DNA of 60,951 nt from the NCBI GenBank assembly GCA_900322095.1, contig ONYS01000008.1, positions 1-60,951 on the forward strand, in the 5' to 3' direction. Under the pieces are notes generated by a model. That model made no database searches. It was not told the origin of the DNA and was given only the letters and a program-made list of their open reading frames with translations. Each line of letters starts with the position of its first letter. Position 1 is the stretch's first letter. Both the position numbers and the translations under genes were made by a program. Below are positions 46,950 through 55,799 of this stretch, piece after piece. The stretch comes from an uncultured Prevotella sp. (GTDB lineage Bacteria; Bacteroidota; Bacteroidia; Bacteroidales; Bacteroidaceae).

Positions 46950-47918
46950 TCAGTGGAATTCTTCATAATCCAATTTCTTTTCGGTTGTTTCTTGTGGCTG
47001 TGCGGCAAGAGCCTGTGCCTCTTTCTTCTTCTGATCTCTCACGTCGAGAGAGCAAGTGGCAATAAAGAAATTCAGGTATTGCCAAATGCCCACATAGGAA
47101 AGGATGAAAGCACTCAAAGCGATGGACAGGCACATCCACAGCGGGAATGTAGAGGGCAGTCCTGACGGGTCACCCATGACAATCTGATTGTAGGCATCCA
47201 CATTCTGCGCCATGAGAATGACGGCTGTGGGCAAGAACACCACGCAATTGATGAGCAAGGTGATGATGCCAGTGATGAAGAACACCTTGAAAAGGAAGCC
47301 CCAATGACGGATTCCTCCCCACAGACTCGGCAGGAACGACTTGAAGGGATTGAGATCTACGCGCTGCAGGCATTTGACGGTGGCGTAATAATAGGCAGGG
47401 ATGTGCAACAGAAACACTAATCCAATAAAGCCCCACCCTATCAGCAGCCAATACATCAGCCGGTTGACAGACATGCCGCCTTTTACGAGACTTATCCCGA
47501 CCAGGTAGCCGATAATATTAAGAAGGAGGAAGATGACAACGTAGAAAAGCGCGGAAGCAAGATAGAACTTCAATGAATGCTTGGTATTCTCCTTCTGCTT
47601 TCCTCCGGTCAGAAGTGTCTGCACGTTGGCCAAAATCCAGAAGAACACTCCGCAGCAAACAATCTGGTAGATAACGGGACCAAAGACCGTAGACGCATAG
47701 TTGGCAATGGCCTGAAGCTCGGTCTGAGGCGCGTCCACCATAGCCGTATTGAATACCGGAGGAAGGAGCAAGGTTCCCAATCCCGCCACAAGACTGAAGG
47801 CCAGGACTGGCTTCCAGGTATTGAGAAAAATACGCTTGATATTGTTGATAAAGAGCAGATAGGCCTCTCTGATACATGAGGCCCCACTGCGTTGAACCAT
47901 ATATTCGTTATTTGCCAT
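46950..47918 (-). CDS. Six-helix integral membrane protein, unknown function
   Basis: 322 aa. About six hydrophobic segments are visible ([129 protein letters not shown]). A soluble tail of ~35 residues follows ([24 protein letters not shown]). No catalytic motif is apparent. The gene lies between a SpoU methyltransferase and hisB on the same strand, 47 bp after the former and coupled to the latter. The context does not reveal a role. Confidence 0.8.
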   Translation of the reverse strand: MANNEYMVQRSGASCIREAYLLFINNIKRIFLNTWKPVLAFSLVAGLGTLLLPPVFNTAMVDAPQTELQAIANYASTVFGPVIYQIVCCGVFFWILANVQTLLTGGKQKENTKHSLKFYLASALFYVVIFLLLNIIGYLVGISLVKGGMSVNRLMYWLLIGWGFIGLVFLLHIPAYYYATVKCLQRVDLNPFKSFLPSLWGGIRHWGFLFKVFFITGIITLLINCVVFLPTAVILMAQNVDAYNQIVMGDPSGLPSTFPLWMCLSIALSAFILSYVGIWQYLNFFIATCSLDVRDQKKKEAQALAAQPQETTEKKLDYEEFH

Positions 47919-47965
47919 AGTCTATTCTATTTATTCGCAAACCATTATCTTCAGGATAAAGCCTT

Positions 47966-48709
47966 CTAAAACATTTTTCTTCTGAACTCTGCCACCGTCA
48001 CGGCCGTTGCCACAGCCACATTGAGCGAGTCGGGATGAGTGGCATCCGTCTGATAGCAAGGAATGAGCAATTTCCGATTCACGCATTTTCTCAGTTCGGG
48101 ACTGATGCCATTGCCTTCGTTCCCCATCACGATGAGTCCGTTGGCCGAAAGTTGCTCCTTATAGATGTCATTGCCTTCCAACAGCGTCCCGTAGACGGGA
48201 TAGTCGACCGGAGCACTCGCTATCAGTTCTTTCAAGTCTACGTAGCTGACCTTTACGCGAGCCAGACTGCCCATTGTGGCCTGAACTACCTTGGGATTAT
48301 AGACGTCGGCCGTCTCATGCGAACAGTACACATGCCTGATGCCGAACCAATCAGCAATGCGGATGATCGTACCCAGGTTGCCGGGATCCTGTATGCCATC
48401 CAAGGCCAGTGACAGTTCATCCACGGGAAAGTCATCGTGCTGATCGTCTGGAATGCGGAAAACAGCCAGCACCTGCTGCGGATGCTGCAAGAAACTCACG
48501 CGCTGCAGCTCCTCTTCGCTGACGACAATATCCTCCCACTCGCCTTCAGGGGCATTCCATTGCTGCGTATGAACGAGTAATTTGGGGAGAAAGCGCTGCA
48601 TAAGGTCGCCAACCACCTTGGGCCCCTCGGCAACGAAGAGTCCTTCGGCAACGCGAATCTTCTTGCGCTCCAAGGCGCGAATCTCTTTGATTTTGTTTTT
48701 ACTGATCAT
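47966..48709 (-). CDS. TrmH/SpoU-family RNA 2'-O-methyltransferase
   Basis: 247 aa. N-terminal substrate-binding domain (IRALERKKIRVAEGLFVAEGPKVVGDLM) then the SPOUT knot. Motif 1 is LALDGIQDPGNLGTIIRIADWFG, motif 2 is LIVMGNEGNGISPELRKCV, and motif 3 is LLIPCYQTDATHPDSLNVAVATAVTVAEF. Such enzymes methylate the ribose of rRNA or tRNA. RlmB-like 23S activity is a common annotation but cannot be fixed from the sequence. The promoter element (48723-48730) leaves only a few bases of leader. Confidence 0.92.
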   Translation of the reverse strand: MISKNKIKEIRALERKKIRVAEGLFVAEGPKVVGDLMQRFLPKLLVHTQQWNAPEGEWEDIVVSEEELQRVSFLQHPQQVLAVFRIPDDQHDDFPVDELSLALDGIQDPGNLGTIIRIADWFGIRHVYCSHETADVYNPKVVQATMGSLARVKVSYVDLKELIASAPVDYPVYGTLLEGNDIYKEQLSANGLIVMGNEGNGISPELRKCVNRKLLIPCYQTDATHPDSLNVAVATAVTVAEFRRKMF

Positions 48710-48722
48710 GTCCTTTGTCTTG

Positions 48723-48730
48723 CAAAGGTA
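48723..48730 (-). promoter_or_regulatory. -7 promoter element of the TrmH-hisB run
   Basis: Minus-strand TACCTTTG followed by CAAGAC, 13 nt before the ATG at 48709. Back to back with the Omp85-family promoter. Confidence 0.6.
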
Positions 48731-48794
48731 AACATTATAAATGATTTCTCATCAAAAAAATGTGTTAATCTCCTTTACCTTGACTTAAAAATGT

Positions 48795-48802
48795 TATCTT
48801 TG
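48795..48802 (+). promoter_or_regulatory. -7 promoter element of the Omp85-family gene
   Basis: TATCTTTG followed by CACG. It lies inside the longest open frame (ATG at 48791), so the true start must be downstream. Confidence 0.6.
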
Positions 48803-48820
48803 CACGTAAAATCAAAGGTA

Positions 48821-51010
48821 TTGAGACATTCTTATATCATACTGCTGTTGTGTGCAGCCTTGCTGGCCGGATGCTCCAGTACGAAATTTATACCCGAAAA
48901 CAAATATCTGCTCGACAGAGTGGAAATCAAATCCGACACGAAAGGATTTGATGCGGCCCTCTTGGCCCCATATATCCGCCAAAAGGCAAATTCCAAATGG
49001 TTCAACTTCTTCAAGATTCCGCTGGGCACTTACTCCCTGGCCGGGAGCGATTCCACGAAATGGATCAACCGCACGCTGAGAAAGATGGGCGAAGAGCCCG
49101 TGACCTACGATACGCTTCAAGCCCAATTGAGCTGCAACGACCTGCGTACGGCCATGCAGAACATGGGCTACATGCACGCTGACGTCTCGCTGAAGACGAC
49201 GGTGAAAGGCAAGAAGCTGAAGGCTGTATACACGCTCCATCCCGGCGAGCCCTATTATATCAGCAGGTATCAGACGGCCATCGACGACGACACGATTGCC
49301 AAAATCCTGAAGCCGCAGCTGCATTCGCTCGTTGGCCACAGGTTCACGGTCGACGAACTGAATGCCGAACGCGAACGGATAGCCAACATCCTGCTCAACG
49401 AGGGATATTACAAGTTCCATAAAGACTTCATACAGTTTGAGGCCGACTCGGCAGCCAACTCCCATGACATCGGCGTCACGATGCACTTGATGAACTATAT
49501 CACCAGCAACGACGAGACGCCTACGCCCCACCCCCGCTATCGCATCGCCAACGTCAACTTCCTGGGCAACGACAGCGACCGCATCCACTTGCGCCACCGG
49601 GTGCTCGAGCTGAATTCAGCCATCCGACCTGGAGAGTTCTACAGCAACGCCAGTCTGCGCCGGACTTACAACAACTTTGCCCGACTGGGAGCGGTGCGCT
49701 ACACCAACATCTCTTTCAAGGAGCATCCCGACTCGGCACTGCTCGACTGTGACATCCAGATCTCTACCAACAAGCCCAACTCGCTGAGCATCCAGCCCGA
49801 AGGAACCAATACGGCAGGTGACCTCGGTGCGGCGCTGGCCGTGACTTGGCAGAACAGGAATCTCTTCCGGGGCAGCGAGCTTCTGAGCATCCAGCTGCGC
49901 GGAGCCTTCGAGGCCATCACGGGGCTGGAAGGCTATCAGGACAAGGACTATGAGGAATACAGCATCGAGTCGAAGTTGACGTTCCCGCAGTTTGTCGCGC
50001 CTTTCCTCTCCAAGGACTTCCGCCGGCGCAGCACGGCCACGTCGGAGCTCTCCGTGAGTTGGGACTTGCAGAACCGGCCCGAGTTCCACCGCCGGGTCTT
50101 CTCTACGGCTTGGCGCTACAGATGGGACAACAGCAATCAGAATATCAACTACCGCTTCGACGTGGTCGACCTCAACTACGTCTACATGCCGTGGATCAGC
50201 GATACCTTCCGCAGGGATTATCTCGACAATGCCACCAACCGCAATGCCATTCTGCGCTACAACTACGAGGACCTGTTCATCATGAAGATTGGATTCGGCC
50301 TCACCTATAACGACGGTGCCAATGCCGTACGCACGAATATCGAGACCGCTGGCAACACGCTGCAGGCGCTCTCTGCAGTAGTGAACTTCAAGAAGAACGC
50401 CAACGGACAGAACCAGTTTATCAACATTGCCTACGCCGAATATGCCAAGTTCGACATCGACTATACCCACCTCTTCACCATCGACGAGAACAACAGCATC
50501 GCCTGTCATGCGGCCTTCGGCATCGCCTATCCTTATGGCAACAGCAAGATCCTGCCCTTCGAGAAGCGTTATTTCTCGGGCGGTGCCAACTCTGTGCGTG
50601 GCTGGAGCGTCAGAGAGCTCGGTCCGGGCAAGTTCAAAGGAACCGACGGGCGCATCGACTTCATCAACCAGACCGGTGACATGAAGCTTGATATGAACGT
50701 GGAATACCGCAGTCATCTCTTTTGGAAATTCAACAGCGCGGTATTCGTTGATGCGGGAAACATCTGGACGATTCGCAACTATGCTGAGCAACCGGGCGGA
50801 CAGTTCAAGCTCAACAGCTTCTACAAGCAGATTGCCGTGGCCTACGGTCTGGGATTGCGTCTCAACTTCGGCTATTTCATCCTTCGTTTCGACATGGGTA
50901 TGAAGGCCATCAATCCCGCCTATGAGACCAACGACGAGCACTATGCCATCTTCCATCCCGACTTCAGCCGCGACTTCACCTTACATTTCGCCGTGGGTCT
51001 TCCTTTCTGA
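48821..51010 (+). CDS. Omp85-superfamily outer-membrane protein (BamA/TamA-like)
   Basis: 729 aa from a TTG start. The N-terminus IILLLCAALLAGCSST is a lipoprotein signal with lipobox LLAGC, so the mature protein begins with a lipidated Cys. POTRA-like repeats cover residues ~25-340 (NKYLLDRVEIKSDT; YRIANVNFLGND), and a 16-strand-type barrel the rest. The barrel carries the family motif GANSVRGWSVRELGPGKF (R-G-W/F loop) near residue 590 and ends in F (FAVGLPF). Proteins of this kind insert or move polypeptides or lipids across the outer membrane. The true BamA is normally encoded elsewhere near ompH and skp, so this is probably a TamA-like paralogue. The ATG at 48791 is rejected because the promoter element overlaps it. 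Confidence 0.9.
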   Translation: MRHSYIILLLCAALLAGCSSTKFIPENKYLLDRVEIKSDTKGFDAALLAPYIRQKANSKWFNFFKIPLGTYSLAGSDSTKWINRTLRKMGEEPVTYDTLQAQLSCNDLRTAMQNMGYMHADVSLKTTVKGKKLKAVYTLHPGEPYYISRYQTAIDDDTIAKILKPQLHSLVGHRFTVDELNAERERIANILLNEGYYKFHKDFIQFEADSAANSHDIGVTMHLMNYITSNDETPTPHPRYRIANVNFLGNDSDRIHLRHRVLELNSAIRPGEFYSNASLRRTYNNFARLGAVRYTNISFKEHPDSALLDCDIQISTNKPNSLSIQPEGTNTAGDLGAALAVTWQNRNLFRGSELLSIQLRGAFEAITGLEGYQDKDYEEYSIESKLTFPQFVAPFLSKDFRRRSTATSELSVSWDLQNRPEFHRRVFSTAWRYRWDNSNQNINYRFDVVDLNYVYMPWISDTFRRDYLDNATNRNAILRYNYEDLFIMKIGFGLTYNDGANAVRTNIETAGNTLQALSAVVNFKKNANGQNQFINIAYAEYAKFDIDYTHLFTIDENNSIACHAAFGIAYPYGNSKILPFEKRYFSGGANSVRGWSVRELGPGKFKGTDGRIDFINQTGDMKLDMNVEYRSHLFWKFNSAVFVDAGNIWTIRNYAEQPGGQFKLNSFYKQIAVAYGLGLRLNFGYFILRFDMGMKAINPAYETNDEHYAIFHPDFSRDFTLHFAVGLPF

Positions 51011-51033
51011 TGCTCTCTAAGTTGGGCATCAGA
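51006..51033 (+). terminator. Hairpin at the stop codon of the Omp85-family gene
   Basis: TCTGATGC / GCATCAGA, 8-bp stem that includes the TGA stop. It has no T-run, so it may stabilise the 3' end rather than terminate alone. Confidence 0.5.
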
Positions 51034-51046
51034 AAGAAAAGGGCAC

Positions 51047-51234
51047 AAAAAAAGAGCCACTTTTCACAAAGAAGCTCTCCAATAATTAACTCTAAATTTG
51101 CTTTTATTTCTCACTAACTGTCTTGTCTTCATAATCTCTCACGAGATGACAAACACGAAGTTTAAAAGACCGTAAACATTGAAATTAACATAAACAAAAA
51201 CTTATTTCTTGAAATTACAATTCAAAATTATCAC
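51047..51234 (-). ncRNA. Candidate small RNA, ~188 nt
   Basis: An orphan minus-strand promoter (51240-51247) reads into ~190 bp with no long ORF and ends at a rho-independent terminator: stem AGAGC / GCTCT with inner CTTT / AAAG pairs, then seven Ts at 51047-51053. Inside is a strong hairpin ATCTC-GTGA-GAGAT (51138-51151 region) with a GNRA loop. It extends by CTTC / GAAG and GTCTT / AAGAC into a rod with internal bulges. A 22-codon ORF (MKTRQLVRNKSKFRVNYWRA...) ends within the terminator stem and could be a small peptide instead. A bulged rod of ~190 nt is the shape of 6S RNA, but I cannot assign it to a family. Confidence 0.5.
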
Positions 51235-51239
51235 GTTCG

Positions 51240-51270
51240 CAAAGATAACCAATCTTTTCCTAAAAAACAA
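51240..51270 (-). promoter_or_regulatory. Orphan promoter of the candidate small RNA
   Basis: Minus-strand TATCTTTG (plus 51240-51247) with a TTG about 20 bp upstream, the same layout as the uvrA promoter. There is no protein gene downstream on that strand. Confidence 0.6.
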
Positions 51271-51347
51271 TAGTTTTCAAGAAAATTATTGCGAATAGTT
51301 TCGATATTATCGTATTTTTAAGAAAAATGCAGCACGTCTTTTATATT

Positions 51348-52043
51348 TTATGCTTCTGAGGATGCTTTCTGAAACTGGTCGAGCAGCCATTTGTTCTGTT
51401 CCTCTATCGTCAGATGGCTGTTGTCGAGCAGTATGGCATCGTCTGCTTTCCTGAGCGGACTCACCTCGCGGTGCGTATCGATATAGTCGCGCTCCTCCAC
51501 ATTCTTCCGGATCACGTCGAAGTCGGCGGGCATTCCCTTTGCCTGAAGCTCGTCGTAGCGGCGCTGGGCACGCACGTCGGTCGAAGCCGTCACGAAGATT
51601 TTCAGTTCGGCATCGGGAAACACCGTAGTTCCGATGTCCCTTCCGTCCATCACGACTCCCTTGTCCTTGCCCATGCGTTGCTGTTGGGCCACCAGCGCCT
51701 TTCTGACAAACGGAAGCGCTGCGATAGGACTCACGTGGCTGGACACCTCAATGCCGCGGATCTCTTTCTCCACGCATTCCTCATTGAGCATCGTTTCGGG
51801 AAGTCCCGTTTCAGCGTTCAGCCGGAAAGAGATATTGATCTCCGGCATCAGCTTCTCCAGCTGTTCTGCCTTGACCGTTCCGTCGGCGTTGAACAGACTG
51901 TGGCGCAGGGCAAACAGCGTCACTGCGCGGTACATTGCTCCCGTGTCTACATAGACATAACCTATCTTGCGGGCCAGATCCTTTGCCATGGTACTCTTGC
52001 CGCAAGAAGAGTAACCATCTATGGCTATTGTGATTTTCTTCAT
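51348..52043 (-). CDS. cmk: Cytidylate kinase
   Basis: 231 aa. It phosphorylates CMP and dCMP. P-loop [17 protein letters not shown] at residue 6, then [42 protein letters not shown] and the LID-region [20 protein letters not shown]. The gene is 12 bp after porQ on the same strand; this pairing is common in Bacteroidota and points to co-transcription. Confidence 0.97.
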   Translation of the reverse strand: MKKITIAIDGYSSCGKSTMAKDLARKIGYVYVDTGAMYRAVTLFALRHSLFNADGTVKAEQLEKLMPEINISFRLNAETGLPETMLNEECVEKEIRGIEVSSHVSPIAALPFVRKALVAQQQRMGKDKGVVMDGRDIGTTVFPDAELKIFVTASTDVRAQRRYDELQAKGMPADFDVIRKNVEERDYIDTHREVSPLRKADDAILLDNSHLTIEEQNKWLLDQFQKASSEA

Positions 52044-52055
52044 AGTTCTGTTGTA

Positions 52056-53000
52056 TCAAAGACTGTAGGCAACGTTGAGCGTGAGCGACGAGCTCGAGAC
52101 ATGATACTTGCCGTAGGCCACGTTCACCTTGAACCGCTCCAGATTCATACCCGCGCCGAAGCTCAATCCGGCTCCATGACTGCTCTTGCCGTCGGTGCTC
52201 TCGATTTTCATCTCGTGGGCCTGGCGGAAATTATATCCTGCGCCAATCCAGATGGAAGGCTGGATGATAAACTCTGCGCCCACCACGATGTGATTGGCAA
52301 AGCGATAGTCCCAGTGGTTCAGGTCGATGAGCGAGGCCGAAAGTCTCACGGGCAGCGTATTGAAGCTCTTCGACGCGCCAATCTGCACGTCAATGGGCAT
52401 CCGCTCGTAGGTGTCATTGAAGGCCTTGAGCTGTCCACCGAGGTTCTTCACCACGGCGCTGACCGACCATCCGCGGTCCTCGTCATAATAGTTGGCGCCC
52501 AAGTCAACACCCATGCCGAAAGAGTTGTAGTCGCCTATATAGGAGGTGATAAACTTCATGGCGATACCACCCACGAAGCGGTCGGTGAGCATATAGGAGA
52601 AATAGCCGGCCACAGAGATGTCCTTGGCCTTGAACTCACCCGTCTGAACATTGTCGGCATCGGTCTGCTTCATCGAGCCATAGTCGATATACTGTGCCGA
52701 GGCAGCCCACGAGGCACGGTCCTTCACGATCTTGTTGAAGGCCGCGCTGAGCATGTTCACACCCGACATATAGTTCATATAGTTGAAGTTGATGGTCTTG
52801 TCGCTCACAGATGACAACAACGCCGGGTTGTTGAAGATGAGCGCTTCGTCGTCCTCTATGATGCTCACGTTGTCGCCTCCGAGCGCGGCGGCATGGGCAC
52901 TCACGGGCAATCGCAGGAAATTGTATTCCGTGCGGCTGTCCTGTGCTTTCATCTCCACCGCCATAAGGGTGAGCAGGAGTAGTATGGCAACTTTCTTCAT
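52056..53000 (-). CDS. porQ: Type IX secretion system protein PorQ
   Basis: 314 aa. Signal peptide MKKVAILLLLTLMAVEMKAQ, then a FadL/PorV-like outer-membrane beta-barrel: YNFLRLPVSAHAAALGGDNVSIIEDDEALIFNNPALLS at the start, repeated aromatic strands, and a terminal strand SLTLNVAYSL. PorQ works with PorU, PorV and PorZ in the surface attachment complex that processes type IX cargo. The assignment rests on length, the N-terminal signature and the adjacent cmk. Two proteins in this window carry type IX-like C-terminal domains. The -7 element is 21 nt upstream. Confidence 0.9.
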   Translation of the reverse strand: MKKVAILLLLTLMAVEMKAQDSRTEYNFLRLPVSAHAAALGGDNVSIIEDDEALIFNNPALLSSVSDKTINFNYMNYMSGVNMLSAAFNKIVKDRASWAASAQYIDYGSMKQTDADNVQTGEFKAKDISVAGYFSYMLTDRFVGGIAMKFITSYIGDYNSFGMGVDLGANYYDEDRGWSVSAVVKNLGGQLKAFNDTYERMPIDVQIGASKSFNTLPVRLSASLIDLNHWDYRFANHIVVGAEFIIQPSIWIGAGYNFRQAHEMKIESTDGKSSHGAGLSFGAGMNLERFKVNVAYGKYHVSSSSLTLNVAYSL

Positions 53001-53021
53001 TTAAATTTTCTAATTATATTG

Positions 53022-53029
53022 CAAAGATA
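53022..53029 (-). promoter_or_regulatory. -7 promoter element of porQ-cmk
   Basis: Minus-strand TATCTTTG followed by CAATAT, 21 nt before the porQ ATG. Confidence 0.6.
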
Positions 53030-53074
53030 CGAATAAAATCACGATTCGGGGAAGTCCTTTTGCAATTAATATTG

Positions 53075-53082
53075 TAACTTTG
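53075..53082 (+). promoter_or_regulatory. -7 promoter element of the TonB gene
   Basis: TAACTTTG followed by CATC, about 53 nt before the GTG start; divergent from the porQ promoter. Confidence 0.6.
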
Positions 53083-53135
53083 CATCAAACTTAACAGAAT
53101 GATAACGGAAAAGGAGGCCGTTTAGTGTATTCACA

Positions 53136-53861
53136 GTGGAAGTAAAGAAGTCTGATATCGCCAATCTTGACAACCGGCGGGGAGAGGGATTCCTCGTGGG
53201 ACTCGTCGTGGCCCTGTCGTTGCTGTTCGTGGCCTTCGAGTATACGACCAGCCCCAAGCAGTCGGCCGACAACGACGAACTTCTCGACCAGATGTCGCAA
53301 GAGATGGAGATGATGTCCACCCCCGACACTCACGACATGGTGTCGGTGCAGGAGTCATCGGCATCGAAGGCGATCACGCAGAATGTGAAGGCCACCGACC
53401 ACGCTACCGACCATCCCCAGAAGATAGCGTCGACCACCAGTCCGCTCGTCGTGGGCGATGGCGACGCCCTCAACAAGGAAGCCAACGTGAAGGAAGAGGT
53501 TGCTGAGACGCCTTCTCAGAATCCCGCACAGGTGGAGGACAACACCGTCTACAAAGTGCAGACCGTGGAGAAGCTTCCCGTCTTTCCCGGCGGATGGACC
53601 ACGCTCATGCAGTGGCTCACGCGCAATCTCCACTATCCCGCCAACGCCCAGCAGCAGAAGATTCAAGGCAAGGTGGTCGTCTCGTTCATCATCAACAAAG
53701 ACGGAACGGTGTCACAGGTGAAGCTCGAGAAAAGCGTCGACCCGAGCCTGGACCGCGAAGCCCTGCGCGTCATCAAGATGATGCCCAAGTGGCAGCCCGC
53801 CATCATGCACGACAAGCCCTGCCGGTGCATGTTTGTCATTCCTGTGGTTTTCTCACTATAG
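53136..53861 (+). CDS. TonB-family energy transducer
   Basis: 241 aa, GTG start. One membrane helix near the N-terminus (FLVGLVVALSLLFVAFEYT, residues ~19-37), a ~100-residue variable periplasmic linker, then a TonB C-terminal domain (FPGGWTTLMQWLTRNLHYPANAQQQKIQGKV, FIINKDGTVSQVKLEKS, EALRVIKMMPKWQPA). It would couple the proton motive force to outer-membrane receptors such as SusC-type transporters. No ExbB/ExbD genes are adjacent. Which of the cell's several TonBs this is cannot be told. The start is GTG because no ATG occurs between the promoter and the helix. Confidence 0.93.
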   Translation: MEVKKSDIANLDNRRGEGFLVGLVVALSLLFVAFEYTTSPKQSADNDELLDQMSQEMEMMSTPDTHDMVSVQESSASKAITQNVKATDHATDHPQKIASTTSPLVVGDGDALNKEANVKEEVAETPSQNPAQVEDNTVYKVQTVEKLPVFPGGWTTLMQWLTRNLHYPANAQQQKIQGKVVVSFIINKDGTVSQVKLEKSVDPSLDREALRVIKMMPKWQPAIMHDKPCRCMFVIPVVFSL

Positions 53862-53888
53862 TCAATCGAAATCATAACATAAAAAGCC

Positions 53889-54863
53889 ATGCATACAACT
53901 GAAGATTTGTTGAATGAAATCAACGCGATTCTTGAGAATCATCCTTACAACCGACAACCTGAGTCACTCTACAACCCAGTGAGATACGTCCTTGCACAAG
54001 GTGGCAAGCGCATCCGCCCCATCCTCATGATGCTTGCCTATGAGCTCTACAAGGACTATCCCGAGGACATCATCCTGCCCGCCATCGGACTGGAGACTTA
54101 TCACAACTACACCCTGCTCCACGACGACCTCATGGACAACGCCGACATGCGACGCGGCAACCTGACGGTACACAAGAAGTGGGATGCCAACACGGCCATC
54201 CTCTCGGGCGACTCCATGCTCGTGCTGGCCTATCGGTGCATGCAGCAGGTGAGCGACTCGAAGCTGCGCCCCGTATTGGAAATCTTCACCGAGACGGCAC
54301 TGCAGATTGGTGAGGGACAGCAGTATGACATGGACTTCGAGAAGCGCACCGACGTGAGCGAGGACGAATATATCGAGATGATCCGGCTCAAGACCAGCGT
54401 ACTGCTGGCCTGCGCACTGAAGATTGGTGCCGTCCTGGCCGACGCTCCCAAGGAAGACGCAGAAAATCTCTATAAGTTCGGCGAGCAGATGGGACTGGCC
54501 TTCCAGCTGCAAGACGACTACCTTGACGTCTATGGCGATCCGAAGGTTTTCGGCAAGGCCGTGGGCGGCGACATCACCTCAAACAAGAAGACCTACATGC
54601 TCATCAATGCCTTCAACCGCGCCAACCCCAGCCAGCGTGAGGAGCTTCTCCGTTGGACCACGGCCAAGGAATTCGACAAGCAGGAGAAGATTGCTGCCGT
54701 CACCCGACTCTACTACGAGATGGGCATTGGCCAGCTGGCTCAGGAGAAGATTGCCTACTACTTCGAGCAGAGCCGCGGCTACCTCGATGCCGTCAAGGTG
54801 GCTGAGGAGCGCAAGGCCCAGCTTCGCGACTTCGCCGGAAAGATGATGAAAAGAAAATATTAA
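53889..54863 (+). CDS. Long-chain polyprenyl diphosphate synthase
   Basis: 324 aa trans-isoprenyl synthase. First aspartate-rich motif in YTLLHDDLMDNADMRRG near residue 80, second in FQLQDDYLDVYGDPKVFG near 205. GKRIRP binds the diphosphate. It probably makes the side chain of menaquinone (octaprenyl-like or longer); ubiE in this window uses that product. The chain length cannot be read directly. It ends with TAA directly followed by the tatD ATG, so the two are co-transcribed. Confidence 0.93.
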   Translation: MHTTEDLLNEINAILENHPYNRQPESLYNPVRYVLAQGGKRIRPILMMLAYELYKDYPEDIILPAIGLETYHNYTLLHDDLMDNADMRRGNLTVHKKWDANTAILSGDSMLVLAYRCMQQVSDSKLRPVLEIFTETALQIGEGQQYDMDFEKRTDVSEDEYIEMIRLKTSVLLACALKIGAVLADAPKEDAENLYKFGEQMGLAFQLQDDYLDVYGDPKVFGKAVGGDITSNKKTYMLINAFNRANPSQREELLRWTTAKEFDKQEKIAAVTRLYYEMGIGQLAQEKIAYYFEQSRGYLDAVKVAEERKAQLRDFAGKMMKRKY

Positions 54864-55676
54864 ATGGAATTCATAGATACACATGCCCACCTCGACGGTG
54901 AGGAATTCAGCACCGACCTGCCCCAAGTGATCCAGCGGGCCCAGGACGCGGGAGTGAAGAAGGTGTTCATCCCGGCCATCAATGCCGACAATGTGGACGC
55001 CGTGCTGCGCGTCAGCCAGCAATATCCGGGCTATGCCTTCCCGATGGTGGGTCTGCAACCCGAAGAGGTGAAAGCCGACTGGCAGGAGCAACTGAAGCGG
55101 ATGAAGGGCCTGCTCGACGAGAGTATGCAGCTGCCCGTAGAGGAGCGCGACAAAGGCCGCCGCTTCATTGCCGTAGGCGAGGTGGGACTGGACTTCTACT
55201 GGTCGCGCGAGTTTGAGCAAGAGCAGCTCGAGGCCTTCGAAGAGCAAGTGAAGTGGGCCATAGAGTATCAGTTGCCGCTGATGATCCACTGCCGCAAGGC
55301 GCAGAACGAACTCCTGAAAATTCTCCGTCCCTATGCCGACCAACTCACGGGTGGCGTGTTCCATTGCTTCACGGGCAACCAGCAGGAGGCGCGCGAATAT
55401 CTGCGCATGGAGCGGTTTGTGTTGGGCGTGGGAGGCGTCTCCACCTTCAAGAGCAGCCACTTGCGCGAAGACCTGCCGGCATCGGTGCCCCTCGACCGCA
55501 TCGTCCTGGAGACCGACAGTCCCTACATGGCGCCCGTGCCCCATCGTGGTGAGCGCAACGAGAGTGCTTTCGTGGCCTTAGTGCTCAAGCAGTTGGCCGC
55601 ATGCTATGGCGTCAGTGAGGATGAAGTGGCCCGCCAAACCAATGCAAACGTCCATCGCGTATTCGGATTCGACTGA
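54864..55676 (+). CDS. tatD: TatD-family metal-dependent hydrolase
   Basis: 270 aa TIM-barrel amidohydrolase. Metal ligands are visible in FIDTHAHLDGEEF, the VGEVGLDFYWSREFEQEQ glutamate, MIHCRKAQNELL, GGVFHCFTGNQQEA and VLETDSPYMAPVPHRGERN. TatD proteins act as 3'-5' DNA exonucleases or D-aminoacyl-type hydrolases; the physiological substrate is unsettled. Its ATG abuts the stop of the polyprenyl synthase. Confidence 0.95.
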   Translation: MEFIDTHAHLDGEEFSTDLPQVIQRAQDAGVKKVFIPAINADNVDAVLRVSQQYPGYAFPMVGLQPEEVKADWQEQLKRMKGLLDESMQLPVEERDKGRRFIAVGEVGLDFYWSREFEQEQLEAFEEQVKWAIEYQLPLMIHCRKAQNELLKILRPYADQLTGGVFHCFTGNQQEAREYLRMERFVLGVGGVSTFKSSHLREDLPASVPLDRIVLETDSPYMAPVPHRGERNESAFVALVLKQLAACYGVSEDEVARQTNANVHRVFGFD

Positions 55677-55799
55677 CACCGCCCTCCAGAACTAATCAGA
55701 ACAAAGAGAATTTTTTGATGTATGGATTCCTCTCCATCAACTTCCAAACTCAGACATAAATCTCATAAGAGTCAACCAAGCCAGGCCGGCTCTTTTTTA

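Noticed and set aside
51414-52814. 466-codon plus-strand ORF across cmk and porQ
   Set aside because: It covers parts of two well-supported genes on the other strand and has no protein-like signature.
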